DNA of 15,143 nt from an uncultured Candidatus Competibacteraceae bacterium (lineage in GTDB: Bacteria; Pseudomonadota; Gammaproteobacteria; Competibacterales; Competibacteraceae), in contig CALMNY010000539.1 of NCBI GenBank assembly GCA_937872125.1, forward strand, positions 1 to 15,143, in the 5' to 3' direction. The first letter of the stretch is position 1, and every line of letters begins with the position of its first letter. Shown here in pieces: positions 1 through 7,955 of this stretch. The notes below the pieces were generated by a model. The model saw only the letters and a program-made list of their open reading frames with translations. It did not search any database and was not told where the DNA came from. Both the position numbers and the translations under genes were made by a program.

Positions 1-30
1 CGTGGCCGGCGCTGAGTTCAGACAATCCGT

Positions 31-34
31 GGAG
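31..34 (+). promoter_or_regulatory. Shine-Dalgarno site of the pyrophosphatase gene
   Basis: GGAG lies 7 nt before the ATG at 42, which supports that start. The 30 bases before it are too short to identify a promoter. Confidence 0.6.
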
Positions 35-41
35 ACTTTTA

Positions 42-2078
42 ATGACTGTGGCAATTCTATCGCTGGTGGCTGGCCTGCTAGGTCTGGCTGCCGCCGCGAT
101 GCTGTATCGCTGGATCGTCCAGCAATCCACCGGCGACCCCCTCATGGGGTCCATCGCCGATGAGATCCATCTGGGCGCGATGACCTATTTGCGGGCGCAA
201 TACACCAAGATTGGCATCTTCGCCCTGGTGGTGGCGATGCTGCTGTCCATGCAGCATGGCTTTGGCACCAGCGTGGCGTTTCTGATGGGCGCGCTGACCT
301 CGGCGCTGGCCGGCCTGGTCGGGATGCAGGCGGCCACCAAGGCCAACGTTCGCACTACCGCGGCGGCGCGCGAACAGGGCGCGGGCGCGGCGTTGTTGAT
401 GACCTTTAACGGCGGCGCGGTGATGGGCCTGGCCGTGGCCAGCTTCGGGCTGCTGGGCCTGGGTATTCTGTTCTTCTTCCTGTCCGCCCAATTCGCCGTT
501 GATCCCAATTCGGCGTCCACCATCTGGGGCTTCTCGATGGGCGCTTCGTCCATTGCGCTGTTCGCCCGGGTCGGCGGCGGCATCTTCACCAAGGCCGCTG
601 ACGTCGGCTCCGATCTGGTTGGCAAGGTCGAGGCCGGCATCCCCGAAGACGATCCGCGCAACCCTGGCGTCATCGCCGACAACGTGGGCGACAACGTCGG
701 CGACATCGCTGGCATGGGCGCGGATATCTACGAATCCTATGTGGGAGCGATGGTGGCGGCCATCACCCTGGCGGCGACTTCCGCCGCTACTGAGTTGACT
801 CATTACTTCGGCGATGGCGTGAGCCGCCCGATGCTGCTGGCCTTGCCGCTGGCGCTGGCGAGCATCGGCCTGGTGTCCTCGCTGGTGGGTATTTACGGCA
901 TGTCCGCGTTTAGAAAGCAGGGGCCAGAACAGGCGCTGGCGATTTCCGAATTCAGCGCCGCCGGCGTGTTCCTGCTGCTGACCCTGCTGACGATGATGAT
1001 CTTCGGCTATGGCTGGTCGCTGTTCGCCGCCATCATCGCCGGCAATCTGGCCGGCATCGCCATTGGGCGGGCGGCCTGGTACTACACCTCGTCCAAGCCG
1101 GTGACCAAGATCATCACCGCCTCCAAGACCGGGCCGGCGACCAACATCATCACCGGCCTGGCGGTGGGCATGGAAAGCTGTGCGGTGCCGATCCTGGTGA
1201 TCGTCGCGGCGATCTTCGTGGCCTACGAGACCGCTGGCCAGTACGGCATCGCCATTGCGGCGGTGGGGATGCTGTCCACCGCCGGCGTGACCATGACGAT
1301 TGATGCCTCTGGCCCGATTTCTGACAACGCCGGCGGCATCGCCGAGATGTCGCATCAGCCCCCGGAAGTCCGCAAGATCACCGACCACCTCGACGCCATC
1401 GGCAACACCACCGCCGCCACCGGCAAGGGCTTCGCCATCGGTTCGGCGGCGCTGACCGCGCTGGCGCTGTTCGTCGCCTATAAGGAAGCGGTTGAACTGG
1501 CGGTCGGCAAGCCCATCATCATGGACATCACCGAACCGCGCGTGGTGATCGGGGTGCTGCTGGGCGGCATGGTGGTCATGCTGGCCGCGGCCATGACCAT
1601 GAGTTCGGTGGGCCGGGCGGCGATGGAGATGGTGACGGAAATCCGCCGTCAGTTCCGCGAAATTCCTGGCCTGCTGCAAGGCACCGCCAAGCCCGACACC
1701 GCCCGCTGCGTGACGATCTCGACCGACGCGGCCCTGCGCGAAATGGTTCCCCCGGGGATGCTGGCCGTGCTGGCGCCGGTGATTGTCGGCTTTTTCCTCG
1801 GACCCGTCGCGCTGGGCGGCATGTTGCTGGGCGCGCTGCTGACAGGCGTGGTCATGGCGCTGTTGATGGCCAACGCCGGCGGCGCGTGGGACAACGCCAA
1901 AAAGGCGATTGAAGCCGGCGAACTCAAGGGCGAGCGCAAGGGCGGCGACGCCCATGCAGCGGCGGTGATCGGCGACACCGTGGGCGATCCGTTCAAGGAC
2001 ACCAGCGGCCCGGCCATGAACATCCTGGTCAAGCTGCTCTCCATCGTTTCCCTGATCCTGGTGCCGTTCATTACCTGA
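42..2078 (+). CDS. hppA: Membrane-bound ion-translocating pyrophosphatase, K+-dependent type
   Basis: The 678-residue protein belongs to the membrane pyrophosphatase family, which couples hydrolysis of pyrophosphate to phosphate with pumping of H+ and/or Na+ across the membrane. It is almost entirely hydrophobic helices and has the normal family length. The substrate-binding signature [13 protein letters not shown] is at residues 187-199, followed by the acidic stretch EDDPRNPG and the repeat DNVGDNVGD (213-221). The second conserved acidic set ([14 protein letters not shown]) is at 419-432. The K+-determining site reads [10 protein letters not shown] (454-463), with alanine at 458 where K+-independent enzymes have lysine, so K+ dependence is expected. 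Glu231 in ADIYESY occupies the helix-6 position seen in Na+-PPases and several H+-PPases. Whether it moves Na+, H+ or both cannot be settled from sequence. The start has a good GGAG site. The gene stands alone and ends in a hairpin facing a convergent operon. Confidence 0.96.
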   Translation: MTVAILSLVAGLLGLAAAAMLYRWIVQQSTGDPLMGSIADEIHLGAMTYLRAQYTKIGIFALVVAMLLSMQHGFGTSVAFLMGALTSALAGLVGMQAATKANVRTTAAAREQGAGAALLMTFNGGAVMGLAVASFGLLGLGILFFFLSAQFAVDPNSASTIWGFSMGASSIALFARVGGGIFTKAADVGSDLVGKVEAGIPEDDPRNPGVIADNVGDNVGDIAGMGADIYESYVGAMVAAITLAATSAATELTHYFGDGVSRPMLLALPLALASIGLVSSLVGIYGMSAFRKQGPEQALAISEFSAAGVFLLLTLLTMMIFGYGWSLFAAIIAGNLAGIAIGRAAWYYTSSKPVTKIITASKTGPATNIITGLAVGMESCAVPILVIVAAIFVAYETAGQYGIAIAAVGMLSTAGVTMTIDASGPISDNAGGIAEMSHQPPEVRKITDHLDAIGNTTAATGKGFAIGSAALTALALFVAYKEAVELAVGKPIIMDITEPRVVIGVLLGGMVVMLAAAMTMSSVGRAAMEMVTEIRRQFREIPGLLQGTAKPDTARCVTISTDAALREMVPPGMLAVLAPVIVGFFLGPVALGGMLLGALLTGVVMALLMANAGGAWDNAKKAIEAGELKGERKGGDAHAAAVIGDTVGDPFKDTSGPAMNILVKLLSIVSLILVPFIT

Positions 2079-2099
2079 CCGGGTTGCCCCCCTCACCCC

Positions 2100-2128
2100 C
2101 TCCTCTCTCCCGCCAGGGGAGAGGGGAG
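2100..2128. terminator. GC-rich inverted repeat, likely bidirectional terminator or REP-like repeat
   Basis: The arms CTCCTCTCTCCC (2100-2111) and GGGAGAGGGGAG (2117-2128) pair over 12 bp with one G-T wobble around a 5-base loop. The hairpin sits in the 72-bp gap between the convergent pyrophosphatase and haloacid dehalogenase genes. It is followed by only a short TTT on the plus strand. The CCCCTC...GGGGAGAGGGG style is, from memory, a commonly dispersed intergenic repeat in GC-rich proteobacteria, so it may be both repeat and terminator. Confidence 0.6.
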
Positions 2129-2150
2129 TTTGGGTCCCCGGTTCCCCACG

Positions 2151-2864
2151 TCATCCCGGCGGGCGGGCAAACCCCGCCGCCAGTTCCTCCAAACTGCTGA
2201 CCACCAGGTCCGGCTCGACCTCCCAGGGATCGAACACCGCCTCTGCCTGACGCTTGACCCAGACGGCGCGCAGGCCGATGGCCTTGGCCCCGATCACGTC
2301 CCAGGCATTGCTGGACACCAGCCAGGTTTCCGCCGGTGCGCGCCCGGTTCGCTTCGCCAGGTATTCATAAACCGCCGGATCGGGTTTGAAGGTGCGCAGG
2401 TCGTCTACGCTGACCACGTCTTCCAGCAGCGGCAACACGCCGGCATTGGCCAGCAGCGCCCGAATGCTGGCTTCCACCCCGTTCGAAAACGCCACCAGCC
2501 GATGGCCTTGCGCCTTGAGCGCGGTCAGGCTGGCGGTGACCTCCGGAAACAGCGGCAGGTACAGATAGGCTTCCAACAGCCGGTCCCGGTCCGATTCCGG
2601 CAATTCACAGCGCAAGGTCTGCTGGGTGTAGCGCAGCGCCTGCCGGGTGCAGGCGTCGAAATCAACATAGCGCCGCATCAGGCCGCGCCGGAATGAATAC
2701 TCCAGTTGTTTGCTCCGCCACAGCACGGCGAACCGGTCGGCTTGTTCGCCGACCAGCGCCCGCAGCGGCTCGGCCATCGCCAGCGGGTCCACCAGCGTGC
2801 CGTAAACATCGAATCCCAAAGCGTAAAACGTTTCCACAAAGTCCCCTTTGTCCGAAGCTGACAT
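2151..2864 (-). CDS. Haloacid dehalogenase, type II (L-2-haloacid dehalogenase-like HAD hydrolase)
   Basis: This 237-residue protein is a HAD-superfamily hydrolase of the type II haloacid dehalogenase group, which hydrolyses L-2-haloacids to D-2-hydroxyacids through an aspartyl ester. The characterised active-site set can be followed in order: nucleophile Asp19 in FDVYGTLVD with Thr23, Arg50 in LWRSKQLEY, Ser127-Asn128 in AFSNG, Lys160 in KPDP with Tyr166, and SSNAWD (184-189) with Asn186 and Asp189. This is a full match to true dehalogenases rather than to generic phosphatases of the superfamily, which usually lack the LWR and SSNAWD motifs. No signal peptide is seen, so it is likely cytoplasmic. 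It is the last gene of a minus-strand block and starts 17 nt after the DUF423 stop. The natural substrate is unknown; physiological halo-acids are not implied by the neighbours. Confidence 0.9.
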   Translation of the reverse strand: MSASDKGDFVETFYALGFDVYGTLVDPLAMAEPLRALVGEQADRFAVLWRSKQLEYSFRRGLMRRYVDFDACTRQALRYTQQTLRCELPESDRDRLLEAYLYLPLFPEVTASLTALKAQGHRLVAFSNGVEASIRALLANAGVLPLLEDVVSVDDLRTFKPDPAVYEYLAKRTGRAPAETWLVSSNAWDVIGAKAIGLRAVWVKRQAEAVFDPWEVEPDLVVSSLEELAAGFARPPG

Positions 2865-2881
2865 TCCGCCCGTCGCCTGGC

Positions 2882-3265
2882 TTAATCCGCCCGGACGACC
2901 GCAACCGCCAGCAGCAGCCAGGCCGCCAGCAAGGCCACGCCGCCCACGGGAGTGAGGACTCCCAGCCCGCGAATGCCGCTCAGGCTCAGGGCGTACAGGC
3001 TGCCCGAGAATAACAGCAGGCCGGCGGCCATCAGAATGCCGGCCCAGCGCAGCGTTCCCGAAGCGGGAAGATGCAACGCCAGCAAGCCGACCGCCAGCAG
3101 TCCCAGGGCATGAATAAAATGATAGTTCACGGCGGTTTCATACGTCGCCATCAGTTCGGGGGCCAGCGTCTGTTTCAGGGCGTGTGCGCCGAACGCGCCC
3201 AGCGCCACCGCCAGCAACATCCCGATGCTGCCGAGGGCCAGAAAGATTTTCGCCAGCGGAGTCAT
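2882..3265 (-). CDS. DUF423 family small membrane protein (YgdD-like)
   Basis: The 127-residue protein has about four membrane helices (near residues 4-26, 47-64, 72-92 and 101-124). It carries the DUF423 hallmarks GAFGAHALK (23-31) close to the N-terminus and LFSGSLYAL in the third helix. The family is widespread in bacteria (YgdD of E. coli) and its function is not established. The ATG comes one base after the TGA of the upstream DUF4139 gene, reading TGACATG, so the two are probably translationally coupled. The haloacid dehalogenase gene follows after 17 nt. Confidence 0.9.
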   Translation of the reverse strand: MTPLAKIFLALGSIGMLLAVALGAFGAHALKQTLAPELMATYETAVNYHFIHALGLLAVGLLALHLPASGTLRWAGILMAAGLLLFSGSLYALSLSGIRGLGVLTPVGGVALLAAWLLLAVAVVRAD

Positions 3266-3266
3266 G

Positions 3267-4715
3267 TCAACGGTTCACCTCGCCCGGTTGCAACTCCACC
3301 CGGTTTTGTTTCTGGTTATAGCCCAGCCGGGCGATGACTTCGTAATCCAGTTCTGCCTTGTCGCCGGCGGGGATGTCGGTCTCGAATTGCACGGTCTGGA
3401 AATCGTGCAGGGTCGGATTCAGCCGGCTGCGGAACACGATGTCGCCCGGATATTCGCGGCGGATTTGCACATGGATGGGTTTGCGGGTGTAGTTGCGGAT
3501 TTTCTGCCGGTAGGTCGTATGCTCGTCCCAGCCGGCCACCTGGCTGTCCAGTTCCAGCTTGAACCCGTCCTCGCCCAGCTTGCGGTAGAGATTGCCGCCC
3601 TTGATCTGGAACCACAGGTTGTCGCGGTAGACCTTCTGCTTGAGCAACTCGAACACCACCGCCGGATCGGGACCGAGATTCAGTTCGATCTTGTCGCCGA
3701 TGGGGACATATTTGAGATTCTGCGCCGCCAGATAACTCAAGCCGTCGCGGCCATTGGCGCGGAATACCCGCAGCATCCCGTCCGGCAGCGGCGTGCTGCC
3801 CAATTTGGAGGCGGTGTCGTTGCGCAACAGATAGAGCCGGGTGAGTGGCTCGCCGTACTCGCGGGGACGATAGCGGTATTCAACCGTCATCGGCACACCC
3901 GCCGCCTCGAAGCTGCGCAGGCGCTTGGCCCAGCCGTTGGGCACGGTTTCCGTCCCTTCGATGGTGTAAATGAAGTATTCGCTCAGTCCCTCCTTGATGA
4001 TTTCCTTGGGCGCTTCCATCTCTTGCATTGCGCCCGCCGCCATGTCCATGGCCATCATGGGTGCGGGCGCAGCGGGCGCCATCATCTTGCGGCCCGCTTT
4101 CTGGCGCAGTTCCCGATAGTCCTCCTCGTTGACTTCATCCTTGACCCGCCCGACCGGCACTTTCGCCAGTTCGGCGATCTTCTCCACCAGATTGATCGTG
4201 CCCACCACCAGCCGCACCTGGGCGTTTTCGTAGTCCTCGCCGGAACGATTGTTGACCCGCACGAAGCTTTCCAGTCGCAACGTCTTTTCCTCAGCATCGG
4301 CGATAGCGACATAGTCCGCCGCCCACGAAATGCCGGAGGTGAAATAGCTGATTTCGATGGTCGCCTCGCGGTTGGCGTCGCTGTGCACGTTCCAGTACAG
4401 CATCTGCGGCTTGTCGTGCGGGAACGTGGTGTCGAGTACGTCCAGACCGGCTTTCGGTTCACGGAATTTGAGTTCCACCGAGGTCGGGTCAATCAGGGTG
4501 TTGGCCCAGGAGAATTGCAGGGGATTGACGCCTTGTTTGAAAGTCACCACCCGTGTTTCCCGGACCAGGGTCAGGTCCTCGGAGTTGTAGATGGTCAGTT
4601 GCACCGTGCTCCGGGTGGGCACGGTGGCGAGATCCACGTTGCGGGCCAGCAGCGCCAGCGGCAGCAGCAACCCGAACAGGCCCAGCAGAACACGAACGGT
4701 CAGGTTAGGGGTCAT
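3267..4715 (-). CDS. Secreted DUF4139 domain protein with methionine-rich insert
   Basis: The chosen start gives 482 residues; an ATG at 4727 would add four and overlap the upstream stop by 7 nt. I prefer 4715 because GGTGAG lies just before it and the earlier ATG has no ribosome site. A hydrophobic N-terminus ending in LLPLALLA|RN looks like a signal peptide, so export to the periplasm or beyond is likely. The rest is beta-rich and matches DUF4139 proteins, with FSWANTLIDP and FVRVNNRSGEDYENAQVRLVVG as the clearest conserved blocks. Between the two halves lies a charged helix and then a Met/Ala/Pro-rich segment with MMAMDM. The C-terminal part (KIRNYTRKPIHVQIRREYP) resembles a beta-sandwich. 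Function of the family is unknown. It follows a paralogue and precedes DUF423 by one base, so the genes are probably one operon. Confidence 0.87.
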   Translation of the reverse strand: MTPNLTVRVLLGLFGLLLPLALLARNVDLATVPTRSTVQLTIYNSEDLTLVRETRVVTFKQGVNPLQFSWANTLIDPTSVELKFREPKAGLDVLDTTFPHDKPQMLYWNVHSDANREATIEISYFTSGISWAADYVAIADAEEKTLRLESFVRVNNRSGEDYENAQVRLVVGTINLVEKIAELAKVPVGRVKDEVNEEDYRELRQKAGRKMMAPAAPAPMMAMDMAAGAMQEMEAPKEIIKEGLSEYFIYTIEGTETVPNGWAKRLRSFEAAGVPMTVEYRYRPREYGEPLTRLYLLRNDTASKLGSTPLPDGMLRVFRANGRDGLSYLAAQNLKYVPIGDKIELNLGPDPAVVFELLKQKVYRDNLWFQIKGGNLYRKLGEDGFKLELDSQVAGWDEHTTYRQKIRNYTRKPIHVQIRREYPGDIVFRSRLNPTLHDFQTVQFETDIPAGDKAELDYEVIARLGYNQKQNRVELQPGEVNR

Positions 4716-4720
4716 GGCGC

Positions 4721-5905
4721 TCACCATTCGTTATTCAGAGTTAGCCGCAGGGTGTGAATCTGCTTTTTGGCCTGGCCATCGGCGGCGCGGGCCGGCAAAT
4801 CCACATGGAACAACAGCTTGTCGGCGTCGCTCTTTTCCGGGTCGGGGGTGCGCAGGCTGCCGTCGCCCAGTTGCCATTCCGGGTCGCGGCCATTGTCGCC
4901 GCGAATCTGATCGCGGATCTGGCGAACGCTTTCGGCAATATCCAGCGTAACTGGCGCATCCTTGAAGTTCTCGATCTCGTATTTCAGAGTCACGTCGTAG
5001 CGGTACAGATTGCCGGCGATGCGCTGGCGCTCGTTGCGGTCCACCGTGCGGCGCACCGCAATGTCGCGGGCCAGGCCCAGATACAGCTTGAGTTCGTCAT
5101 CGGGCGCGGTGAACTTGCCGCGATCCTCGCCCAGAAACGCCGCGCCGCCCTTGCCGTCGTCCTGGAAAATGCGGGCCTTGCCTTCCGGCAGCGGCTCTTT
5201 GCCCAATTCGCCGCCAGCGTTCTTGACCACGTAGTGCATCGGCACGTTGAGCTTGTCCTGAGCGCGGTCGAGATAGCCGAACTCCACGGGATGGGTGGTG
5301 TAAGTCTTGCGCACCGGCACGCTGGCGAAACGGTCCAGTTGCACTTCCCTGGTTTCATTCAGGCCCAGCGGCTTGCCGAACCGCTCGCCCACGCCGGCCC
5401 AGAACTCGGCGGCGTCGTAGGCTTCGTTGGCGTTATTGTTGACCCGCAGGTATTGCGCCAGATTCAGCGCCTTCTCGTCGTGGTCGGCCACCGCGCGGTA
5501 ATGAAAATCCTTGCTCAGCCCGCCCAGGACGTAGCTGATGCGCACTCGCGCCGCGCCGGAGGCGCTGGCGGCCACTGCCCAGACCAGGGCGTTCTCATTG
5601 GGCGGATAGCTGACCGACAGCACTTTGGCGTCGAGCGGTTGATCGGCGGGCGGCGGCAGGATGCGCAGCACCAGCGTGTCGGGATCAATGCGGGTGTTGG
5701 CCCAGGAAAAATCCACCTGATTGACGCCCTTGACCAGGGGAACGATGCGCTCCTCTTCGACCAGAGCGATCTGGGGATGATCGAGCTGGATTTCCACCCG
5801 CTCGCGCACCGGCAGGGTGGTGAGCTTGATGCGGGCCAGCACGTCCAGCGGCATGGTTCCAAGCAGCAGAATGCCCAGCGGATACAACCATCGAGTTCGG
5901 TTCAT
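4721..5905 (-). CDS. Secreted protein, diverged paralogue of the DUF4139 protein
   Basis: The 394-residue form from ATG 5905 is preferred. It has GGAGG 9 nt upstream and begins with a signal-peptide-like N-terminus (MNRTRW, hydrophobic core, VLA|R). An ATG 18 codons further upstream gives a poor leader. It aligns by eye with the next gene: VNQVDFSWANTRIDPDTLVL against VNPLQFSWANTLIDPTSVEL, and LRVNNNANEAYDAAEF against VRVNNRSGEDYENAQV, followed by a similar GxLGxxPLPxGxxRxF block. It lacks the Met-rich middle of its partner and is about 90 residues shorter. The C-terminus again has an IENFKDAPVTLDI-type beta strand region. The molecular function is unknown. It is first in the four-gene minus-strand block, so its upstream gap probably holds the promoter. 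Confidence 0.84.
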   Translation of the reverse strand: MNRTRWLYPLGILLLGTMPLDVLARIKLTTLPVRERVEIQLDHPQIALVEEERIVPLVKGVNQVDFSWANTRIDPDTLVLRILPPPADQPLDAKVLSVSYPPNENALVWAVAASASGAARVRISYVLGGLSKDFHYRAVADHDEKALNLAQYLRVNNNANEAYDAAEFWAGVGERFGKPLGLNETREVQLDRFASVPVRKTYTTHPVEFGYLDRAQDKLNVPMHYVVKNAGGELGKEPLPEGKARIFQDDGKGGAAFLGEDRGKFTAPDDELKLYLGLARDIAVRRTVDRNERQRIAGNLYRYDVTLKYEIENFKDAPVTLDIAESVRQIRDQIRGDNGRDPEWQLGDGSLRTPDPEKSDADKLLFHVDLPARAADGQAKKQIHTLRLTLNNEW

Positions 5906-5914
5906 CGGTCGCAG

Positions 5915-5919
5915 CCTCC
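5915..5919 (-). promoter_or_regulatory. Shine-Dalgarno site fixing the start at 5905
   Basis: GGAGG on the minus strand lies 9 nt before ATG 5905. It selects this start over the in-frame ATG at 5959. Confidence 0.6.
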
Positions 5920-5924
5920 AACAG

Positions 5925-5990
5925 GTTGAGCGTACAGGTATAAACATAAACGCTGGCAAGCGACTTTGGGGTTATGCGAAAGGTTCCTTG
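5925..5990 (-). promoter_or_regulatory. Probable promoter region of the DUF4139 operon
   Basis: This is the AT-richest stretch of the 114-bp gap before the DUF4139 pair. It contains GTTTATGTTTATACC on the minus strand and a TTGCCA upstream, but their spacing (11 nt) does not fit a standard sigma-70 promoter. It also holds the imperfect palindrome CGCTTGCCAGCG. Location is inferred from gene arrangement; I cannot name the -35 and -10 boxes. Confidence 0.25.
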
Positions 5991-5992
5991 TT

Positions 5993-6014
5993 GTTCCCGC
6001 GCCGACGCGGAAAC
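5993..6014 (-). terminator. Hairpin just after the membrane-protein gene, likely terminator
   Basis: On the minus strand GTTTCCGCG (6014-6006) pairs with CGCGGGAAC (6001-5993) over 9 bp, including one T-G wobble, with loop TCGG. It begins 5 nt after the TAA at 6020. No T-run follows, so termination efficiency is uncertain. Confidence 0.45.
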
Positions 6015-6019
6015 TGGCC

Positions 6020-6523
6020 TTAGGTCTCGATCCAGCCCGCCAGCGTCCACGATAAAAAGGTGTAGCCGAGCGCGCCGAACGCGCCGACCCAGAGTGGAAG
6101 ATCAAGCGCATGACGCAGGATGTGGGCCATGATGGCGATGCTCCATGCGGTCAGCCCCAACAGCAGCAACCAGGGTAGCTGGACATCACCGGCCGAGCTT
6201 TGCCAAACGATCCAGGTCACTAACGGCAACATCAGCAGGCCCATCAGCGTACCCGTTCCGGTCAGGGCGCTCAGGGTCTGCTCGAACCGCCGGGGATGCC
6301 GCCGCGCCAGCAGCGCCAGATGCAGCAACCCGGCCATCAGCACGAGATCCAGCAGGATTTGCAGGATCGCCACCGGGAACGGCGTGCTCAGCAGCAGCAT
6401 CGCCAGCCCGGCCAGCGCATAGCCCAGCAGGCACAGTTTCAGCAGCGCCATCCCGGCGGGCACATCCTGCGGACCCTTGCGAAACAGGCAGATATCGAAG
6501 AACAGATCGAACAGGGCGCGCAT
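6020..6523 (-). CDS. Five-helix integral membrane protein of unknown function
   Basis: The 167-residue protein has five predicted membrane helices (about 25-46, 50-73, 86-107, 116-135 and 143-164) and a short cytoplasmic-looking N-terminus, LFFDICLFRKGPQDVP. The five-helix layout is like Yip1-type bacterial membrane proteins, but I do not recognise a diagnostic motif, so that is only a structural comparison. The ATG is 4 nt after the TAA of nicotinate phosphoribosyltransferase, so the two are very likely cotranscribed. A weak ribosome site suggests coupling. A hairpin follows its stop. Confidence 0.8.
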   Translation of the reverse strand: MRALFDLFFDICLFRKGPQDVPAGMALLKLCLLGYALAGLAMLLLSTPFPVAILQILLDLVLMAGLLHLALLARRHPRRFEQTLSALTGTGTLMGLLMLPLVTWIVWQSSAGDVQLPWLLLLGLTAWSIAIMAHILRHALDLPLWVGAFGALGYTFLSWTLAGWIET

Positions 6524-6527
6524 GGCG

Positions 6528-7865
6528 TTAATGGGGCTTCTGGTCCAGTTGCGTGGTCAGTTCGCGCAATTCGGACGCGATATCCACTGGATAAGGTGGG
6601 GCGGTTTCATCTGTGCGCAGAGCGGCGGGCAGCGCCGCCAGTTGCGCCCGCACCCGGTCGCGGATCACGCTTAACGGTTCTGGCGGTTGCAGTCGCCGGC
6701 CCTGTGTCATCACCGGCCTCAGCAACGGCTGGCCCGGCTGAGGATAGTGCTCCAATCCCAGACAATCGCCCGCCAAGGTTCCATCCGCCGCAACCCGACG
6801 ATAAACCTGCTTGCGGCCTGGCCAGGTCGCCTTGCCCTCGGACCGCTTGCGCCGGGGCTGACCGGCGTATTCTTGCAGCTTGTAAACCATGTCCAGCGTG
6901 GGCGCGTCGGTCGAGGCGTCCAGCCGGGTGCCGACGCCGAACCCATCAAGCGGCGCTTCAGCAGCCAGCAGGGCGCGGATGCGGTGTTCGTCGAGATCGC
7001 CGCTGCCGAGCAGGGTGACATGGGTCAGGCCGCCGGCGTCGAGAATCCGCCGGACCTGCCGGGCGTGTTCGGCCAGATCGCCGCTGTCAATCCGCACGCC
7101 TTTGATGGCGATGCCGCGTTCGCGCAGACGCGGCGCCAGTTGCACCAGCTTGTAAGCGGCGGCTTCGGTGTCATAGGTGTCGAGCAGCAGAGTCACGTTG
7201 CCCGGCTGGGCGGCGGCGAAGCGTTCGAAGGCGTCTTCCTCACGGTCGTGGGCCTGAATCAGCGAATGAGCCATGGTGCCGAAGATCGGGATGCCGAATT
7301 GCATCCCGGCCAGCACGGTAGCGGTGCCGGCGAACCCGGTCAGATAACTGGCCCGCGCCGCCAGCAGGCCCGCCTCGGCGCCGTGGGCGCGGCGCAGGCC
7401 GAAATCTACCAGCAGTTTGCCGGCGGCGGCCAGTACGCAGCGGGCGGCCTTGGACGCAATCAAGGTCTGGTAGTGCAGCAGGTTGATCAGCCGGCTTTCC
7501 ACCAACTGCGCCTGCGGCAATGGCGCGATGACCCGCAGAATCGGTTCGTTGGCGAAGAATGCCGTCCCTTCCGGCAGGGCCTGGACCGCGCCGGTGAAGC
7601 GGAAGTCGGCCAGCGCCGCTACGAAGTCGGCGCTAAAGCGGCCGGTGCTGGCCAGCCAGTCTTGCTCCTCAGCGGTAAAGCATAGATTCTCCAGGTAATC
7701 CAGCGCCTGCTCCAGGCCGGCGGCCAGCAGAAAATTGCGCTCCGGCGGCAGGCGGCGCACAAATAGTTCGAACACGGCCGTTTCATTCATGCGCTCGGCG
7801 TGGTAAGTCTGGAGCATGGTGAGCTGATACAGGTCGGTCAGCAACACGCTATCGGCAATGGTCAT
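6528..7865 (-). CDS. pncB: Nicotinate phosphoribosyltransferase
   Basis: The 445-residue enzyme joins nicotinate to PRPP with ATP hydrolysis to give nicotinate mononucleotide, the entry step of the Preiss-Handler NAD salvage route in the cytoplasm. Evidence is the N-terminal LLTDLYQLTMLQTY block (8-21), FELFVRRLPPERNFLLAAG (32-50), LLVDFGLRRAHG (151-162), SYLTGFAGTATV (173-184) and GTMAHSLIQAH, in which His200 matches the histidine that is phosphorylated in this family. Downstream come LLLDTYDT and IKGVRIDSGDL, both phosphoribosyl-binding regions. Length is normal for the bacterial type. The frame is open to 7931, but residues before MTIADSV are low-complexity and come from a 7-bp tandem repeat, so ATG 7865 is chosen; AAGG lies about 10 nt before it. 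It is divergent from the crotonase-family gene. Confidence 0.95.
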   Translation of the reverse strand: MTIADSVLLTDLYQLTMLQTYHAERMNETAVFELFVRRLPPERNFLLAAGLEQALDYLENLCFTAEEQDWLASTGRFSADFVAALADFRFTGAVQALPEGTAFFANEPILRVIAPLPQAQLVESRLINLLHYQTLIASKAARCVLAAAGKLLVDFGLRRAHGAEAGLLAARASYLTGFAGTATVLAGMQFGIPIFGTMAHSLIQAHDREEDAFERFAAAQPGNVTLLLDTYDTEAAAYKLVQLAPRLRERGIAIKGVRIDSGDLAEHARQVRRILDAGGLTHVTLLGSGDLDEHRIRALLAAEAPLDGFGVGTRLDASTDAPTLDMVYKLQEYAGQPRRKRSEGKATWPGRKQVYRRVAADGTLAGDCLGLEHYPQPGQPLLRPVMTQGRRLQPPEPLSVIRDRVRAQLAALPAALRTDETAPPYPVDIASELRELTTQLDQKPH

Positions 7866-7955
7866 GGCGGCGCCTTGAGGTGGAAGGCTAAAGGCTAAAG
7901 GCTTCGTCGCGGGGCTTCGGGGATTTACCATTTAATACTAGAGGGCAAATCGAAA
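7866..7955. promoter_or_regulatory. Divergent intergenic region, presumed promoters for pncB and the crotonase gene
   Basis: The 90-bp gap separates two divergent starts and must hold or overlap promoters for both. The AT-rich ATTTAATACTAG (7930-7941) is the best -10 candidate for the plus-strand gene, but no convincing -35 box is visible. GAGGG (7941-7945) is the ribosome site 10 nt before ATG 7956. The 7-bp tandem repeat lies on the pncB side. Box assignments are guesses. Confidence 0.35.
7884..7904. repeat. 7-bp tandem repeat, three copies
   Basis: AAGGCTA occurs at 7884-7890 and 7891-7897, and AAGGCTT at 7898-7904. It lies 19 bp upstream of the chosen pncB start, in its leader. Confidence 0.8.

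Noticed and set aside
78-2096. 672-codon open frame antisense to the pyrophosphatase gene
   Set aside because: His/Gln/Arg-rich with no domain; it mirrors GC-rich codon bias of a clear gene.
3225-5929. Two long plus-strand frames opposite the DUF4139 pair (510 and 391 codons)
   Set aside because: The minus-strand frames have signal peptides, ribosome sites and shared motifs; the plus-strand frames have none.
5955-5985. Short palindromes CGCTTGCCAGCG and AAGGAACCTT as operators
   Set aside because: Too short and imperfect in a GC-rich gap to call without comparative data.
7866-7931. 22-codon N-terminal extension of nicotinate phosphoribosyltransferase
   Set aside because: It encodes the 7-bp repeat and does not resemble the family; MTIADSVLLTDLYQLTM is the usual start.
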